Positions 21,665 through 32,409 of a DNA stretch of 64,000 nt are shown in pieces. The stretch covers positions 124,001-188,000 of the forward strand of contig RBKR01000016.1 of the NCBI GenBank assembly GCA_004835665.1. Direction: 5' to 3'. Below the pieces are notes generated by a model that saw only the letters and a list, made by a program, of their open reading frames with translations, made no database searches and was not told the origin of the DNA. Positions within the stretch are counted from its first letter, which is position 1, and every line of letters begins with the position of its first letter. The translations under genes were made by a program, and so were the position numbers. This stretch comes from Phoma sp. XZ068. Taxonomy: Eukaryota > Ascomycota > Dothideomycetes > Pleosporales > Didymellaceae.

Positions 21665-22266
21665 TGTGGAGGTTGAGGCTGTTCGGCGCGGTGTGCGTGC
21701 GGAGGGTGATGCAGCGACGTCGATTGAGCGTGCAGTGTATGCGCGGGATAGTGGGAGTGAAGGGTGCTTTGACTTTTGTGGTGGGATTACCTGGCCCTAG
21801 CGGCTGAAAGGCCACCTTCCAAGGCGCGGTCTCTAGCCGAAAGCGATTGTCGGTGTTCTAAAGGCGTCCAACGGCTTCTCCGACCACGTTTGTAGCAAAC
21901 AATCGCAAGGCAATTATATGCGTTTGTATTGAATCGATCATATTCTTTTGAAGCTTGAGCAAGTGTCGTACTAGAACAACTACATGAACAGTCACTGTCA
22001 AGTCAATACTGTGCATCCAAGGACCGGAGACAGTGGATATTTCCTGATGTTTCACTCGATTAGGCTGCGGGCATCTCGTCTATACTATAATTGCCCTTCT
22101 TGGCCTCGCTCATGCTCTTCTCCAACTAGAGAACCCAGACCCATGTATGCCCTTGAAACGCCGCGCTAAGTTGATCAATAGTCTTCAGAGGCAATGAAGA
22201 GCAAGGTATGCAATGCTTCGCAAGAAAAATGCAGCATCCAGTTCAACCACATATACAATCCTCCTC
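21665..22266. other. Intergenic between PHO88 and the ubiquitin protease
   Basis: About 600 bases: the PHO88 upstream region and the 3' side of the ubiquitin protease, both on the minus strand. No further feature is seen. Confidence 0.5.
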
Positions 22267-25015
22267 TCACATGACGGAGCATTCCCGGTCAGGACGGTTC
22301 TTGTCCTTGTGTTTGCCCTTCTCTACAAACTCACCCAGAGGATCCCTGCTCTTACTCCTGTGGTGGTCCTTCTTCCCCTTTTTGCTCTTCTTGCGGGTGA
22401 TAGTCGAGTCTTTCTGCTCTTTGACTGGTGTATGACTTTCTGGAGGTGTATGTTCCTGGCTGTCGACAGAGTTAATCACAATGACTGGATCCTCGGTAGC
22501 CCCAGCTTCGGTAATAACCAGCTTGTCTTTGCTACCACGGCCCGTCAGTCGCGACAGTGTGAGCGACAGTCGTCCTTCGCCACTCTGACTAGTGGGTCGA
22601 CTCTTCGTACCGCCTAACCATGTCCGTGACCCACGGCGAGAAGCTGATAGGAAGCCGGCCTTCGACTCATCAGCGGGAGTCGGAGGTGCAGTCCGACCGC
22701 GCGAGACGCTCTCAAGGTCATCAAATGTCACACTGCTGCGTCGGTTGCTGGATATACTGACGCGACCGACCGGTTCGTCCGAGACCACTGATCCAGGTTG
22801 CTTTATCTTGTCCCACTCTCCGCCGCTTTCCACATCCGTGACGCCGGCTTCTGGCGACGAGACTAGTGTCTCTCTGGATGGAACAGACGAGATTGCTCCG
22901 GATTGCGCTTCAACATAGCTGGGAGGGTCGCCTCTCGACGCTAGCTCATCATCTATCGGCTGGACTTGGTAGAACAGGAGGTATGGCGACTCATCTCGCA
23001 GCGCTTGCTTGATGTCGACATCAGTAACACGCGGATTCGCTAAATCGTCAAATCGTAGCCAAGTCCCTGTAGACTCGTCTTCCTCGGTTTGCGAAGTGCT
23101 GGGGCGCTCGTTCGAGTTGGCGCGAATGAGCGAGATGTAGTGTCCGGAATCGACCGAGACGCCACGATGACATACAACCGATTGCAGTACCAGCTTGAAG
23201 TTGCCAAAAAGCGGGCCTTCCTCAGCCATTTTGTCATCAGAGACGAAATGTGGTAGGGCAATTTCGAGGGGAATGTCGATGTACGTGTTCAGACGTTTTG
23301 GAGAGCCATTTGGAGTCATGAAGTATCGCTTTAGACATATTCCAAGGACCGGGCGTCGAGCCGAGAAGTGTGCCGCTACCTGAGCGTCTGTGCTGGGGAC
23401 ATTGTCCGTATACCAGGCTGGAATATATTAGTCGGAACCATGACATATTAGTGAAGAACCTACGGATGAGGCTAAAGAACTGCCACGCCGGCATCAGGAC
23501 CTCCTTTCTAAGAAGTGACGCCGACCGTGGCCGCCCGCCAGAGCTGTTACTCCACATATCGTCCAGGTGCTTCTTCTCGTCGAACTTTTTGTCGTCCGGA
23601 TTCTTGAATCTCTGGCTGAAGATGCTGTCCGCGCGTCTACGCCCGTCGAGCACTGGACGAACAGGCGTTGAAGGGCTAGATGGTGCTATCGATACCGGAG
23701 TGGACACCATGGGTGAGTCCGGACCTACTTCGATGCTTTCCACATGTATAGTCTCGTTCTTCTCTGGATCCCGGTCCACTGTCTCGCGATCTACAGACCG
23801 TACTGATCCTATCGTGTTTTGGCGTTGCAGGAACCGCTTGACCTCGATTCGATTGTTGAAGTATGTCTCCAAGCAATCCTCCAACGTGATTATACCCTCT
23901 CCTTCCTGGTCTGGAATGGCTACCTCCAGTAACCGCTCGTTGACGAACTTGTGATCATCCTCCTTGTCTTCTCGGCCGGTATGGTAGATGTCCATTTTGA
24001 GGGTGAGTAGAGGTAGTTCGAGAGCACCAGTGATGAAGGTAAAGGCTTCAGAAGCATCTTGCTGGCAAATTTTGGCAGCATCCTCCCACCCACACTCTGC
24101 TAATGCGTCCTGCAGGTGCTTTGTCTGGCATGGTATCAGTATAGATTGCTTGCGGTGCATTGTGCACTTACAAGCTCCACTTTGATAAGTCGTCCGGTCC
24201 TGAGCAGGTTGACCCATAGTCGCAGGATAGCTGCAAGCTTCTTCCTTGGCTGGTCGTCGAAATTGTCGAACAACATGGCTTCAAATGCGTCTAGCCGTGC
24301 GAACATGGCGAAGAGTAGTGCGTCCAAGTAACATGTAACCATGTTCCTGTTGATGGCTCCCACCATCTTAACGTTCGGATCATAGTCCTTCAGTTCTCCC
24401 TCGATTGACTCGTTTGCGAGTAGCAGGACGTCGTAGGCTTTGTCGATGTCGTCAGGGTACCATTCCAGTGCATGCTCGGCCTGTTCCTTTCCTAGTCTTG
24501 TTATGCCTGCGCCCTGCAGTCGTGAAAGCAGCATTGTGACCTGCGACAGTCAGCGGTACGCTACCACCTTCGGCTCGTGTACGCACATCTTTCTTCGAGG
24601 CTTCTTTGTCGGCGGTCGCCTTCGCTTCTTCATTGGTGAAGATCTTGTACAGGTCGGAGGACACTGGTTGGCCGGAGCGTGCCTGTTGCAGGAAATGGTC
24701 AGACGAGGCGACGGTTGATGTTTGGGTGTAGTCGGATATAAACAATGCGCGACATGGTGAATGTAGAAATAGGAGACGATCCTCCACTGTCGTGCGCAGT
24801 GCAGACGGAAGCTTATGCTATAGCGACTCAAGGCTGGAAAACTGTTGCCGACGATTATGCCAGTCTCGGGAAAAGGCATCGCAGGTGGGAGATAGTAAGG
24901 GGGTGGAGGAAGTGGACGAGAGGGAGCGTACTTTGTTGCGGGCAGCTTCCTTGGACTTGCGCTTCTCAGCCTGGTGCTTCTCGCGCCGGCTGAGGAAGCG
25001 TTGCATGCCGTTCAT
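22267..25015 (-). CDS. Ubiquitin-specific protease (C19 family) with C-terminal CaaX box
   Basis: A deubiquitinating cysteine protease. Five exons are inferred: 25015-24932, 24682-24587, 24540-24172, 24124-23464 and 23417-22267, giving 786 aa. The catalytic Cys box is NRNMVTCYLDALLFAMF (Cys about residue 130). Downstream are CQQDASEAF, the conserved LKRYF strand and the His box DSGHYISLIR (His about 496), followed by WLRFDDL. A long low-complexity insert separates the two halves of the catalytic domain. The tail is Ser/Lys-rich, has a polybasic stretch (TRKKSKKGKKDHHRSKSR) and ends in CSVM, a CaaX prenylation signature. The first intron (249 nt) is unusually long here, so a missed small exon is possible. 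Exact orthologue not assigned. Confidence 0.87.
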
Positions 25016-25506
25016 GATGGGTGCTGAAGATGCTGGGCTTCCATGTAGGAGAGCAGCCGTCGAAAGCGTCGGGTTGGTTCGCAGCGGGGTAGGCAGCAAG
25101 CTTAAGTTGTTGCGCGGGAAGGTGCAAACGAGGCGCACGACGGTGACGGGACTATGTGGAGGGACGTCAAAGCACGCAGCGGCAGCGTGACGGCGGGTGA
25201 TGACCACGCCACAGCGGGCTGGACTGAAGACGAGTGAGACGCTCTGGATAAGTCCGAAAGAGCGAAACAGTCGTCGGCGCAGTCTGCTCCATGAGCCGCA
25301 AAACACACTGAACGCGCGGGAGCTGCGTTGAGTGCAGCTGCGGGCACGCGGGGCACTAATTGGCGGGCCTAGAGCCCGGGTGCAGCTGATCCCTGCAGCG
25401 TTCTGTCGCGCTTTCTGCGCCAAGCCCGAAAAGTTGACTTGGCCATCGCGAACTTCGCCAGCACAGCGAGGGCGCATATCCATCGGCCACGACGACGTCA
25501 GACATC
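25016..25506. promoter_or_regulatory. Divergent upstream region of the ubiquitin protease and mitochondrial uL5m gene
   Basis: About 490 bases between two divergent start codons, GC-rich. It must contain both promoters. No specific site was assigned. Confidence 0.45.
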
Positions 25507-26656
25507 ATGGCCCTGCGCGAGCTGCCCTACCGGACGGCCACGGCCCTGTGCAGAGATGCCCGCCCCACTGTATCCGCCATCCAGCCCCTGTTCCGCCGCA
25601 ATGCCTCTTCCGACGCCGCGCAAGAGGTCGAGTCGACCTCGTTCCTGGACGCCCAGGCAAAGCCGGAGCAGGTCGTCAAGGACTTCGACCCCATAGCACG
25701 GAGTAGGGCGCGGAGAAGGGGGAACAAGCAGCTGCCGCCCAGCAGGTGCGACTCAACCACCCACACGCACATGCACACCGACTAACACCACCAAGATACC
25801 AGTACCGCGAACCCAAGTACTACCGCGGTCCTCTGCATCCCCACCAGCCGCTGCCCGTCTCAGATCCCGCATCACGACGCTTCCAGCCCGGCCCCTTCAC
25901 CCTGCCGCGCCTCGACCAGACATACCAGAGCACAATCGCCCAGGACATCCTCGCCATGACCTACCAGCACTACCCCCCCGGCTACAGAGCGCCCAAGGTC
26001 GAGCAGAGACTGCGCGAGTGGACCGGTGAGTCGCCATACTACAAGGGCCGACCGCTGCGAGGGCCGCGAGGAAAGGGTGAAGTCCTGCGTCTACTGCAAG
26101 AGCCGCGCACCTTCCACAACATTCCCAAGATCAAAAAGGTCGTTGTCCACTCCATGGTCCCCGAGGCAATGCAGGACAGCGCCCACATGCACGTTGCTGG
26201 TATGATCCTGCAGGCCATCACCAACGTGCGTGTCGAATCACACAAGGCGAGGCACAACGTAGTTGGATGGGGGTTGCGCGAGGGCCGATACATCTCCGTC
26301 ACCGCTACACTGGACCGAGAAGACGCATCCCACTTCCTCGAGAAGCTCATCGACGTTGTCCTGCCCAGGATCAAGGAATGGAAGGGCGTCCCAGGCTCGT
26401 CAGGCGACGGCCATGGAAACATTTCCTTCGGTCTGACACCTGAGCAGCTGTCCCTCTTCCCGGAAATTGAGGTCAACTACGACGCGTACGTTTATTTTTT
26501 CTACACTTAAGAACACACCTAACACCCCACAGATACCCACCGAAGATGATCCCCGGTTGCCACATCACCATCATCACAGATGCAACGAGCAACAAGGACG
26601 CCCGTCTGCTGACACAGGCCATCGGCCTGCCCTTTTACGGCAAGCTCAACGACTAG
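25507..26656 (+). CDS. MRPL7: Mitochondrial large-subunit ribosomal protein uL5m (MRPL7)
   Basis: A component of the mitochondrial large ribosomal subunit, imported from the cytosol. Three exons are inferred: 25507-25745, 25796-26485 and 26533-26656, giving 350 aa. The N-terminus (MALRELPYRTATALCRDARP) is rich in Arg and Ala and lacks acidic residues apart from a few, fitting a presequence. The conserved body includes IPKIKKVVVHSMVPEA, the L5 N-terminal strand, and the C-terminal YPPKMIPGCHITIITDA typical of the L5 family. Introns of 50 and 47 nt sit in the linker after the presequence and just before the last conserved strand. Confidence 0.93.
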
Positions 26657-27713
26657 AGCTCCATTGTATAGTGTATAAAACTTTGTAACATCTGTAAGAC
26701 TCAATAGGCTCGTTGCAGGTGTACAGCATCGTAACGAAGCAGTATTTCCCAACTGTGCTTTTCCACACCCTTTGACGAGCACCTTGTTTGATTATTGGTC
26801 TTTACTTTGTTTACTGTTGTGTCGTGAAGTAACTGTTCAGTGCACGTGCCTGCCATGTTTGTCTCTGGACCAACTTGCTACTCCTATACAACTTACTAAC
26901 AGCTCCCAAACTATGCGAGTTCGTCATGTGTCCCTTCGAATCTACGCACACAGTGAGCAGAACCATGAATACACAGTCTACTGTTGATGACTTTGAGCAT
27001 GACTTGGATGCCTTAACGAGTCACCGTGGGCAGTGTATGTAGCGGAGTCTAGTAGACTACGAAAGAGGACAATACCAAGTGAGTTGCCCGTGAGGATTAC
27101 CTAGGCTTAACAGTCCTAGCTGGGTCAACTTGCTTTACACCTTGACTTCTACCCTCGTAACTCCTGCGCGAGATGCAACTACATCCACTCGACAACGATG
27201 ATTTCTATCGATTTCAGTGTCAAGATGTTCGATTCCATACCGGTAGTTAAACCAAGGCATCTCAGCACGATGAAGCCAGGCACTTTTGAGTTTGTATGAT
27301 GTTTGTACGAACAGATTTCTACAATGTGAGACGACATCTCCGCACATTTGACTACAATTGGAGACGACTCAGATTCGTGCGGGAAGGTCGCAGTTCTGAA
27401 GATCTGAAACACGACTTCAACGAGACAGCACTGGCATTGAAGAAGAACTGCGTGAACTCTGGTATTGTGGAATTCCATTAGACTTTGGATTGAATGGATG
27501 CAATAATAAATCAACTCCAGTGATCCATTCTGATGCAGCCGTCCGGGATATTATCTTGAAGCTCGATCGGCCGGGAAGAAGATTTGGCGCAGAGCCCTAA
27601 CCAAAACGTCCGTGCTCATGGCAGCTTCCTGTTCTCAGCCAGCTCTGTCAACAACCACCACGATACCCCTCTACACATCTAGCTAGTCTACGTGAGAGCG
27701 ACACACAGGCACG
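26657..27713. other. Intergenic between uL5m and succinyl-CoA ligase alpha
   Basis: About 1.06 kb between two same-strand genes. Short frames on either strand lack family features. It contains the uL5m 3' region and the LSC1 promoter; nothing else is recognised. Confidence 0.5.
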
Positions 27714-29007
27714 ATGCAGGCTCTCAGACAACCCATGCGCTCGGCGCTCACCAAGGCCGCCGCCAGGCAGTACACAACCGGCTCGTCGCAGTACGCCGAG
27801 ACGATCAAGAACCTCCGCATCAACGGCGACACCAAGGTGCTGTTCCAGGGCTTCACTGGAAAGCAGGGAACGTGAGTGGATTGGAGCTCGCGGGTGCTCA
27901 ACGGAAGGCTAACACCGTCGCAGCTTCCATGCGCAGCAGGCGATCGAGTACGGTATGCGCCCATACGCACAGCTCTCTGGCATCAACGGGAAGAGGCATT
28001 GACACGCACGCGCAGGCACAAAGGTCGTCGGTGGAACCAACCCCAAGAAGGCCGGCCAGGAGCACCTCGGTCTCCCCGTCTTCGCCAATGTCGAGCAGGC
28101 CATGAAGGAGACTGGCGCGAACGCAACCGCCATCTTCGTCCCGTACGCGACCTGTTCACGACCATTTGCACTGCAATGACCTGACCATCAACAGCCCCCC
28201 TGTCGCTGCCGCCGGTATTGAGGAGGCCATCAAGGCGGAGGTTCCTCTGATTGTGACGTAGGTGTGCATACCAACACGGCTGTACTGAGCTAACATGAAC
28301 AGCATCACCGAGGGAATTCCCCAGCACGGTACGACTGCACGAGAATTGATAGGCTGACAACATACTGACCCTGCCAGACATGGTCCGCATCACCGACATG
28401 CTCAAGACCCAGAACAAGTCCCGCATGGTTGGCCCCAACTGCCCCGGTATCATCGCTCCCGTATGCATAGCCAACCTCCTACCCTGATACCTCTAACACT
28501 ACCCAGGGCCTGTGCAAGATCGGCATCATGCCTGGCTTCATCCACAAGCGCGGTCGCGTCGGTATCGTCTCCCGTTCCGGAACCCTCACCTACGAGGCCG
28601 TCAACCAGACCACCCAGGCCGGCCTTGGACAGTCGCTCGTCGTCGGTATCGGTGGTGACCCCTTCTCCGGCACCAACTTCATCGACTGCCTGAAGGTCTT
28701 CCTCGAGGACAGCGAGACAGACGGTATCATTATGATCGGCGAGATTGGTGGAACCGCCGAGGAGGACGCCGCCGACTTCTTGAAGGAGTACAACACGGCC
28801 AACAAGCCCGTTGTCAGCTTCATCGCCGGTATCTCCGCGCCCCCGGGCAGGAGAATGGGCCACGCTGGTGCCATTGTCAGCGGAGGAAAGGGCGACGCCA
28901 ACTCCAAGATTACCGCTCTGGAGGCCGCCGGTGTCATTGTTGAGCGCTCGCCTGCTGCGCTCGGCAAGTCTCTGTACGATCAGTTCATCAAGCGCGACTT
29001 GATATAA
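27714..29007 (+). CDS. LSC1: Succinyl-CoA ligase alpha subunit, mitochondrial
   Basis: A TCA-cycle enzyme that makes ATP or GTP from succinyl-CoA; the alpha subunit binds CoA and carries the phosphohistidine. Seven exons are inferred: 27714-27871, 27924-27952, 28016-28142, 28195-28257, 28303-28328, 28378-28460 and 28507-29007, giving 328 aa. The presequence is MQALRQPMRSALTKAAARQY. Conserved pieces are [20 protein letters not shown] (CoA binding), VVGGTNPKKAGQEHLGLPVF, MVGPNCPGIIAPGLCKIGIM and the active-site His in GRRMGHAGAIVSGGKG. Two internal exons are only 29 and 26 nt, and all splice joins restore the family sequence. The most intron-dense gene in the window. Confidence 0.96.
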
Positions 29008-29271
29008 TTTCGCACCAAACGTAGGGAATTGGGTTGATCTGTTCAGTTTCAAGCGCATATCCGGTTGAGCAGATTGAGTTGCTGCATGAAGGGATATTCT
29101 GTACCAAGTCCCGTCTATTGTACATTTAGTCATTTCTAGCAATCTTGACGTCTGCATAGATGCTGCTCGCTCTGTCGTGATATTGTGACCGCGGGAGTGA
29201 TGCGCGCTAGTCGGCCAAAAAGTTCGAGATCATCGAGCCTCACTTGCGACCGACACAACATTTACCACATC

Positions 29272-30354
29272 ATGTCCAAGTCAAAAACCAAGCAAGCGCG
29301 CCGCCAGCTGAAGCGCGACGGCCAGCGCAAAATCGCAGAGCACCAGAAGAAAACCGCAAAAGCCGCCATCGCCGCTACGAAACCTTCAAAACCCACATCT
29401 TCCGCCGCAAAAGCCGCCGCGAAGCCCGCAGCAAAGAAGCAGAAGACTGAATCTACAGACGCCGCAGCTGCGATTAAACCACCCGTCCAAGCCTCCCAGC
29501 AACATGACGTCCCCTTTGGCACATACGATCACATCCTGCTCGTCGGCGAGGGCGACTTCAGCTTCACCAAATCGCTCGTCTCAGACCACGGGTGCGCAAA
29601 CGTAACAGCGACATCCTTCGACACCGAAGAAGAAGTCCTCGAGAAATACCCTTCATTCGCAGAAACCCGCGCGACTCTCACCGATCTCACACCCCCCGTG
29701 CCACTCCACCACTCCATCGACGCCACAAAAATCAGCACCTACAAACACCTTCGCTGCACGCGCGACGACAACGACGACGCAGAAGATGATACGGTATCAG
29801 GCTGGGACACAATCGCCTTCATGTTCCCCCACGTCGGCGGCCTCTCCACCCACATAAACCGCCAAGTCCGCAGCAATCAAGCCCTGCTCGTCGACTTCTT
29901 CAAATCCTGCCTCGAAACTAGCACGCCTAAGCAGCGCCTGCGTCTGCTCGAAGCACAGGCGAATAGGCCGAATCTCGTGCAGCGCCCTCGATCAGAGTTT
30001 CTGCGTATGGGCGGGAGGATTATAGTCGCGCTGTTTGAGGGGGAGCCGTATACGTTGTGGAATGTGAGGGATTTGGCGAGGCATGCGGGGCTGAAGGTTG
30101 TGGAGAGCTGGAAGATGGATTGGGCGCAGTATGCGTCGTATGGACATGTGCGGACGTTGGGGGCGCTGGAGGGAGGCGGCGCGTGGAAGGGCGAGGATCG
30201 CGATGCGAGGGTGTATGTGTTTGAGAAGGTGCCGCTTGAGGCGGATAGTGAGGAGGAGAGGGAGTTGGAGAAGGTGGGGGTTAAGTTGGGGAAGAAGAGG
30301 AAGGTGCCTGTGCAGAAGAAGAGGAAGAAGGGGGAGGATGATGATAGTGATTGA
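29272..30354 (+). CDS. BMT5-like 25S rRNA (uracil-N3)-methyltransferase, DUF2431 family
   Basis: A predicted SAM-dependent methyltransferase acting on large-subunit rRNA in the nucleolus. It is a single exon of 360 aa, with the start at the first ATG, MSKSKTKQARRQLKRDGQRK. The Lys/Ala-rich N-terminus would serve as a nucleolar signal. The SAM-binding motif is ILLVGEGDFSFTKSL, followed by TATSFDTEEEVLEKYP. The substrate-side motif IAFMFPHVGG and the later GGRIIVALFEGEPYTLWNV are typical of the family. The Lys-rich tail ends in KKRKKGEDDDSD. The 3' part is notably richer in G on the coding strand than the 5' part. Transcribed in the same direction as LSC1, 264 bp downstream, and convergent with FYV10, 158 bp away. 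Confidence 0.9.
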   Translation: MSKSKTKQARRQLKRDGQRKIAEHQKKTAKAAIAATKPSKPTSSAAKAAAKPAAKKQKTESTDAAAAIKPPVQASQQHDVPFGTYDHILLVGEGDFSFTKSLVSDHGCANVTATSFDTEEEVLEKYPSFAETRATLTDLTPPVPLHHSIDATKISTYKHLRCTRDDNDDAEDDTVSGWDTIAFMFPHVGGLSTHINRQVRSNQALLVDFFKSCLETSTPKQRLRLLEAQANRPNLVQRPRSEFLRMGGRIIVALFEGEPYTLWNVRDLARHAGLKVVESWKMDWAQYASYGHVRTLGALEGGGAWKGEDRDARVYVFEKVPLEADSEEERELEKVGVKLGKKRKVPVQKKRKKGEDDDSD

Positions 30355-30512
30355 ACTTATCACGATATGGATGGAGTATGAAGGGGGAAGTAAAGCGAAT
30401 CACAGTCGCTTTCATTGAAAAAGAGGTGGGATGCTCGTAACCAGTGGTGAAGGAACCACAATATGATACCCAAACGCCGCGCTATGCCACAGAATGATAA
30501 CGATGGTCGACA

Positions 30513-31895
30513 TTACAAGACGAAGACTCGCCGCACCTCGCTATCCTTCCATAGCTCGTCTGTCTTCCCTGCGACTGGATCCCGAACCCAGCCCTTCTCC
30601 GTTCCTACTTTCTCGTTGAACAGCCTCAGTCGCTCGCTGCCGTAGATCCGTCCGTTTGGTAGCACCACGGGGTCGTTCTCGACAATACTCTTCGTGTGGT
30701 GCGCGTACGGCACGTTGCGAGCGAGTTCGTTGAGCTCGGTGCTGCAGATCGGACAGACGGTTGTTGTGGACGAGGATGCGTTTGCCGAGGACGATGTGAA
30801 CGCGGAGTGGCAAGCGGGTGTTTTGAGCGCCGAGAGGCCGGCGGAAAGGGCGATGTGAAGGAGTGGCCGGGGAGGCAGGGAGTACAGGTTGTGGTGGGTT
30901 GTGAGGAAGAGGGAGGCTAGGTGTGACCAGCGGGAGGGGGAGTAGAGGGACTGCACTCGTTAGCTCCGTTCGATAGTCATTGTAGAAGACAATACTCACA
31001 GCATAAGGCTCAACCTCATCCCACGGCCTGTAGGCCAATAGCCCGGCTGCTCTACCCAGCAACTCAAAATCCCCACTCGCACTAAGATATTTCTTTGCAT
31101 GCGCCCTTGCCTCGACCAACTTCTGCTCTCCTCCACCACCCCCAATACTGACACCCTCCCTCCCAAACTCGCCATCCATACCTGACACCCCGCTCTCATG
31201 CCCCTGCCTAACCATCTCAATATACTGCTGCAGCCTAAGCTCAAACTCCAGCATACTATTCCCCTTCTTAAGCTCCTTCCCATGCTCCTTACACCACTCA
31301 AGCGCCAACGTCGTACTCATCCCCTCACGCAAACTGCGCTCAATCTTATGGCATGCCACAAACGCATCAACATCAACCAGATCCTCAATACCCTTTGACT
31401 GCGCCAGACACGCTGCACTAGAAGCATAACCCTCGCGCAGGAGATAGTCAACTAGTAACCTCGACAGCCGAACGCGAGACCACTCGTCGTACTTGACGTC
31501 CACCAAGCTCTGCACATCGTGCAGGTCTTGCAGATGTTGTAACCGCGCTTTAGCCGCTTTGTGTAATTTCGCCTCTTCCTCCTGCAGGGATGATAGTTTG
31601 CGCTTCAACCCTTGCATCTTCGAGATCATGGCGTCGAGGGAGTCGAGGGAGGGTGTGGGGTCTGCGGTTTTGGAGGCGGTCTTTGTGGTTGAGGAGAGGG
31701 TGGATGTGAGCGATGTGGTGGAGTGTTCGATTAGGCGTTGGGCGTTCTTAAAGTTTCGCCGTGAAAGCTCGTATGGCATGCGTAGGAGGGGTTGGTCCTG
31801 GTGTGCGTGTCAGCCTGGGTCAGGTGTAGTATGGGCAGACGTACGAGGAGCAGATGCGACTCTGCGTTAAGCTTTGTGCTGTTGAGCTCCGCCAT
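30513..31895 (-). CDS. FYV10: FYV10/GID9-like subunit of the GID (CTLH) E3 ubiquitin ligase
   Basis: A subunit of the GID/CTLH ligase that degrades gluconeogenic enzymes when glucose returns (known for the family). Three exons are inferred: 31895-31845, 31797-31000 and 30950-30513, giving 428 aa. The N-terminal coiled coil includes LSSLQEEEAKLHKAAKARLQ. The LisH motif is at RLLVDYLLREGYASSAACL, followed by CTLH (EWCKEHGKELKKGNSMLEFE) and CRA segments (AHAKKYLSASGDFELLGRA). The C-terminal RING-like domain contains CPICSTELNELARNVPYAHH and VVLPNGRIYG. The first exon encodes only 17 residues. Convergent with BMT5-like, 158 bp apart. The MAEA/FYV10 identity rests on the domain order and the degenerate RING. 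Confidence 0.92.
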
Positions 31896-32409
31896 GGCGG
31901 GCGAGATGAGGTCTGGGGATGTTTCAAAGGCCAACGTATAGTTCCAGCAATAGTCCCCCGGGCGTGGAGTGTTTCGGCGCAGAACAAAGAGAGTGCAGGT
32001 TAGAGTGGTAGTGGAAGCGCCGAGGACTGAGTGGAGCTCATCACCGGAGGTCTTGCGGGGTGATCGTCATGCTCGTGCTTCCCAAACCGGCTCGTGCCGA
32101 ACTTCACGACAACGCAGTACAGAAACAGCAAAAGACATCATTATGTTTGTTTGTAATCATTCTTGTTCTACGTGATATCATTTTGGTCGTAACCCAAATC
32201 TAAGAACTCCTCTAAGGCCCAATGCATCGAAACGCGGTATCCAGTTGTCTCTACCCACGCAGAACCGACCATACAGCTGGTCGCGGTGGACTGCCAGCCT
32301 ACTGCAGGGGTATCATGAACCCTGCTCTAAGGCCATTACTTTTGCTTCGAAACCGCGTTCCGCAGCTCGGAAAACGCATGCAACTTGCGAAAACAATCTC
32401 GTACAACGC
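31896..32409. other. Intergenic between FYV10 and ARB1
   Basis: About 510 bases: the FYV10 upstream region and the ARB1 3' region, both on the minus strand. No further feature. Confidence 0.5.
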
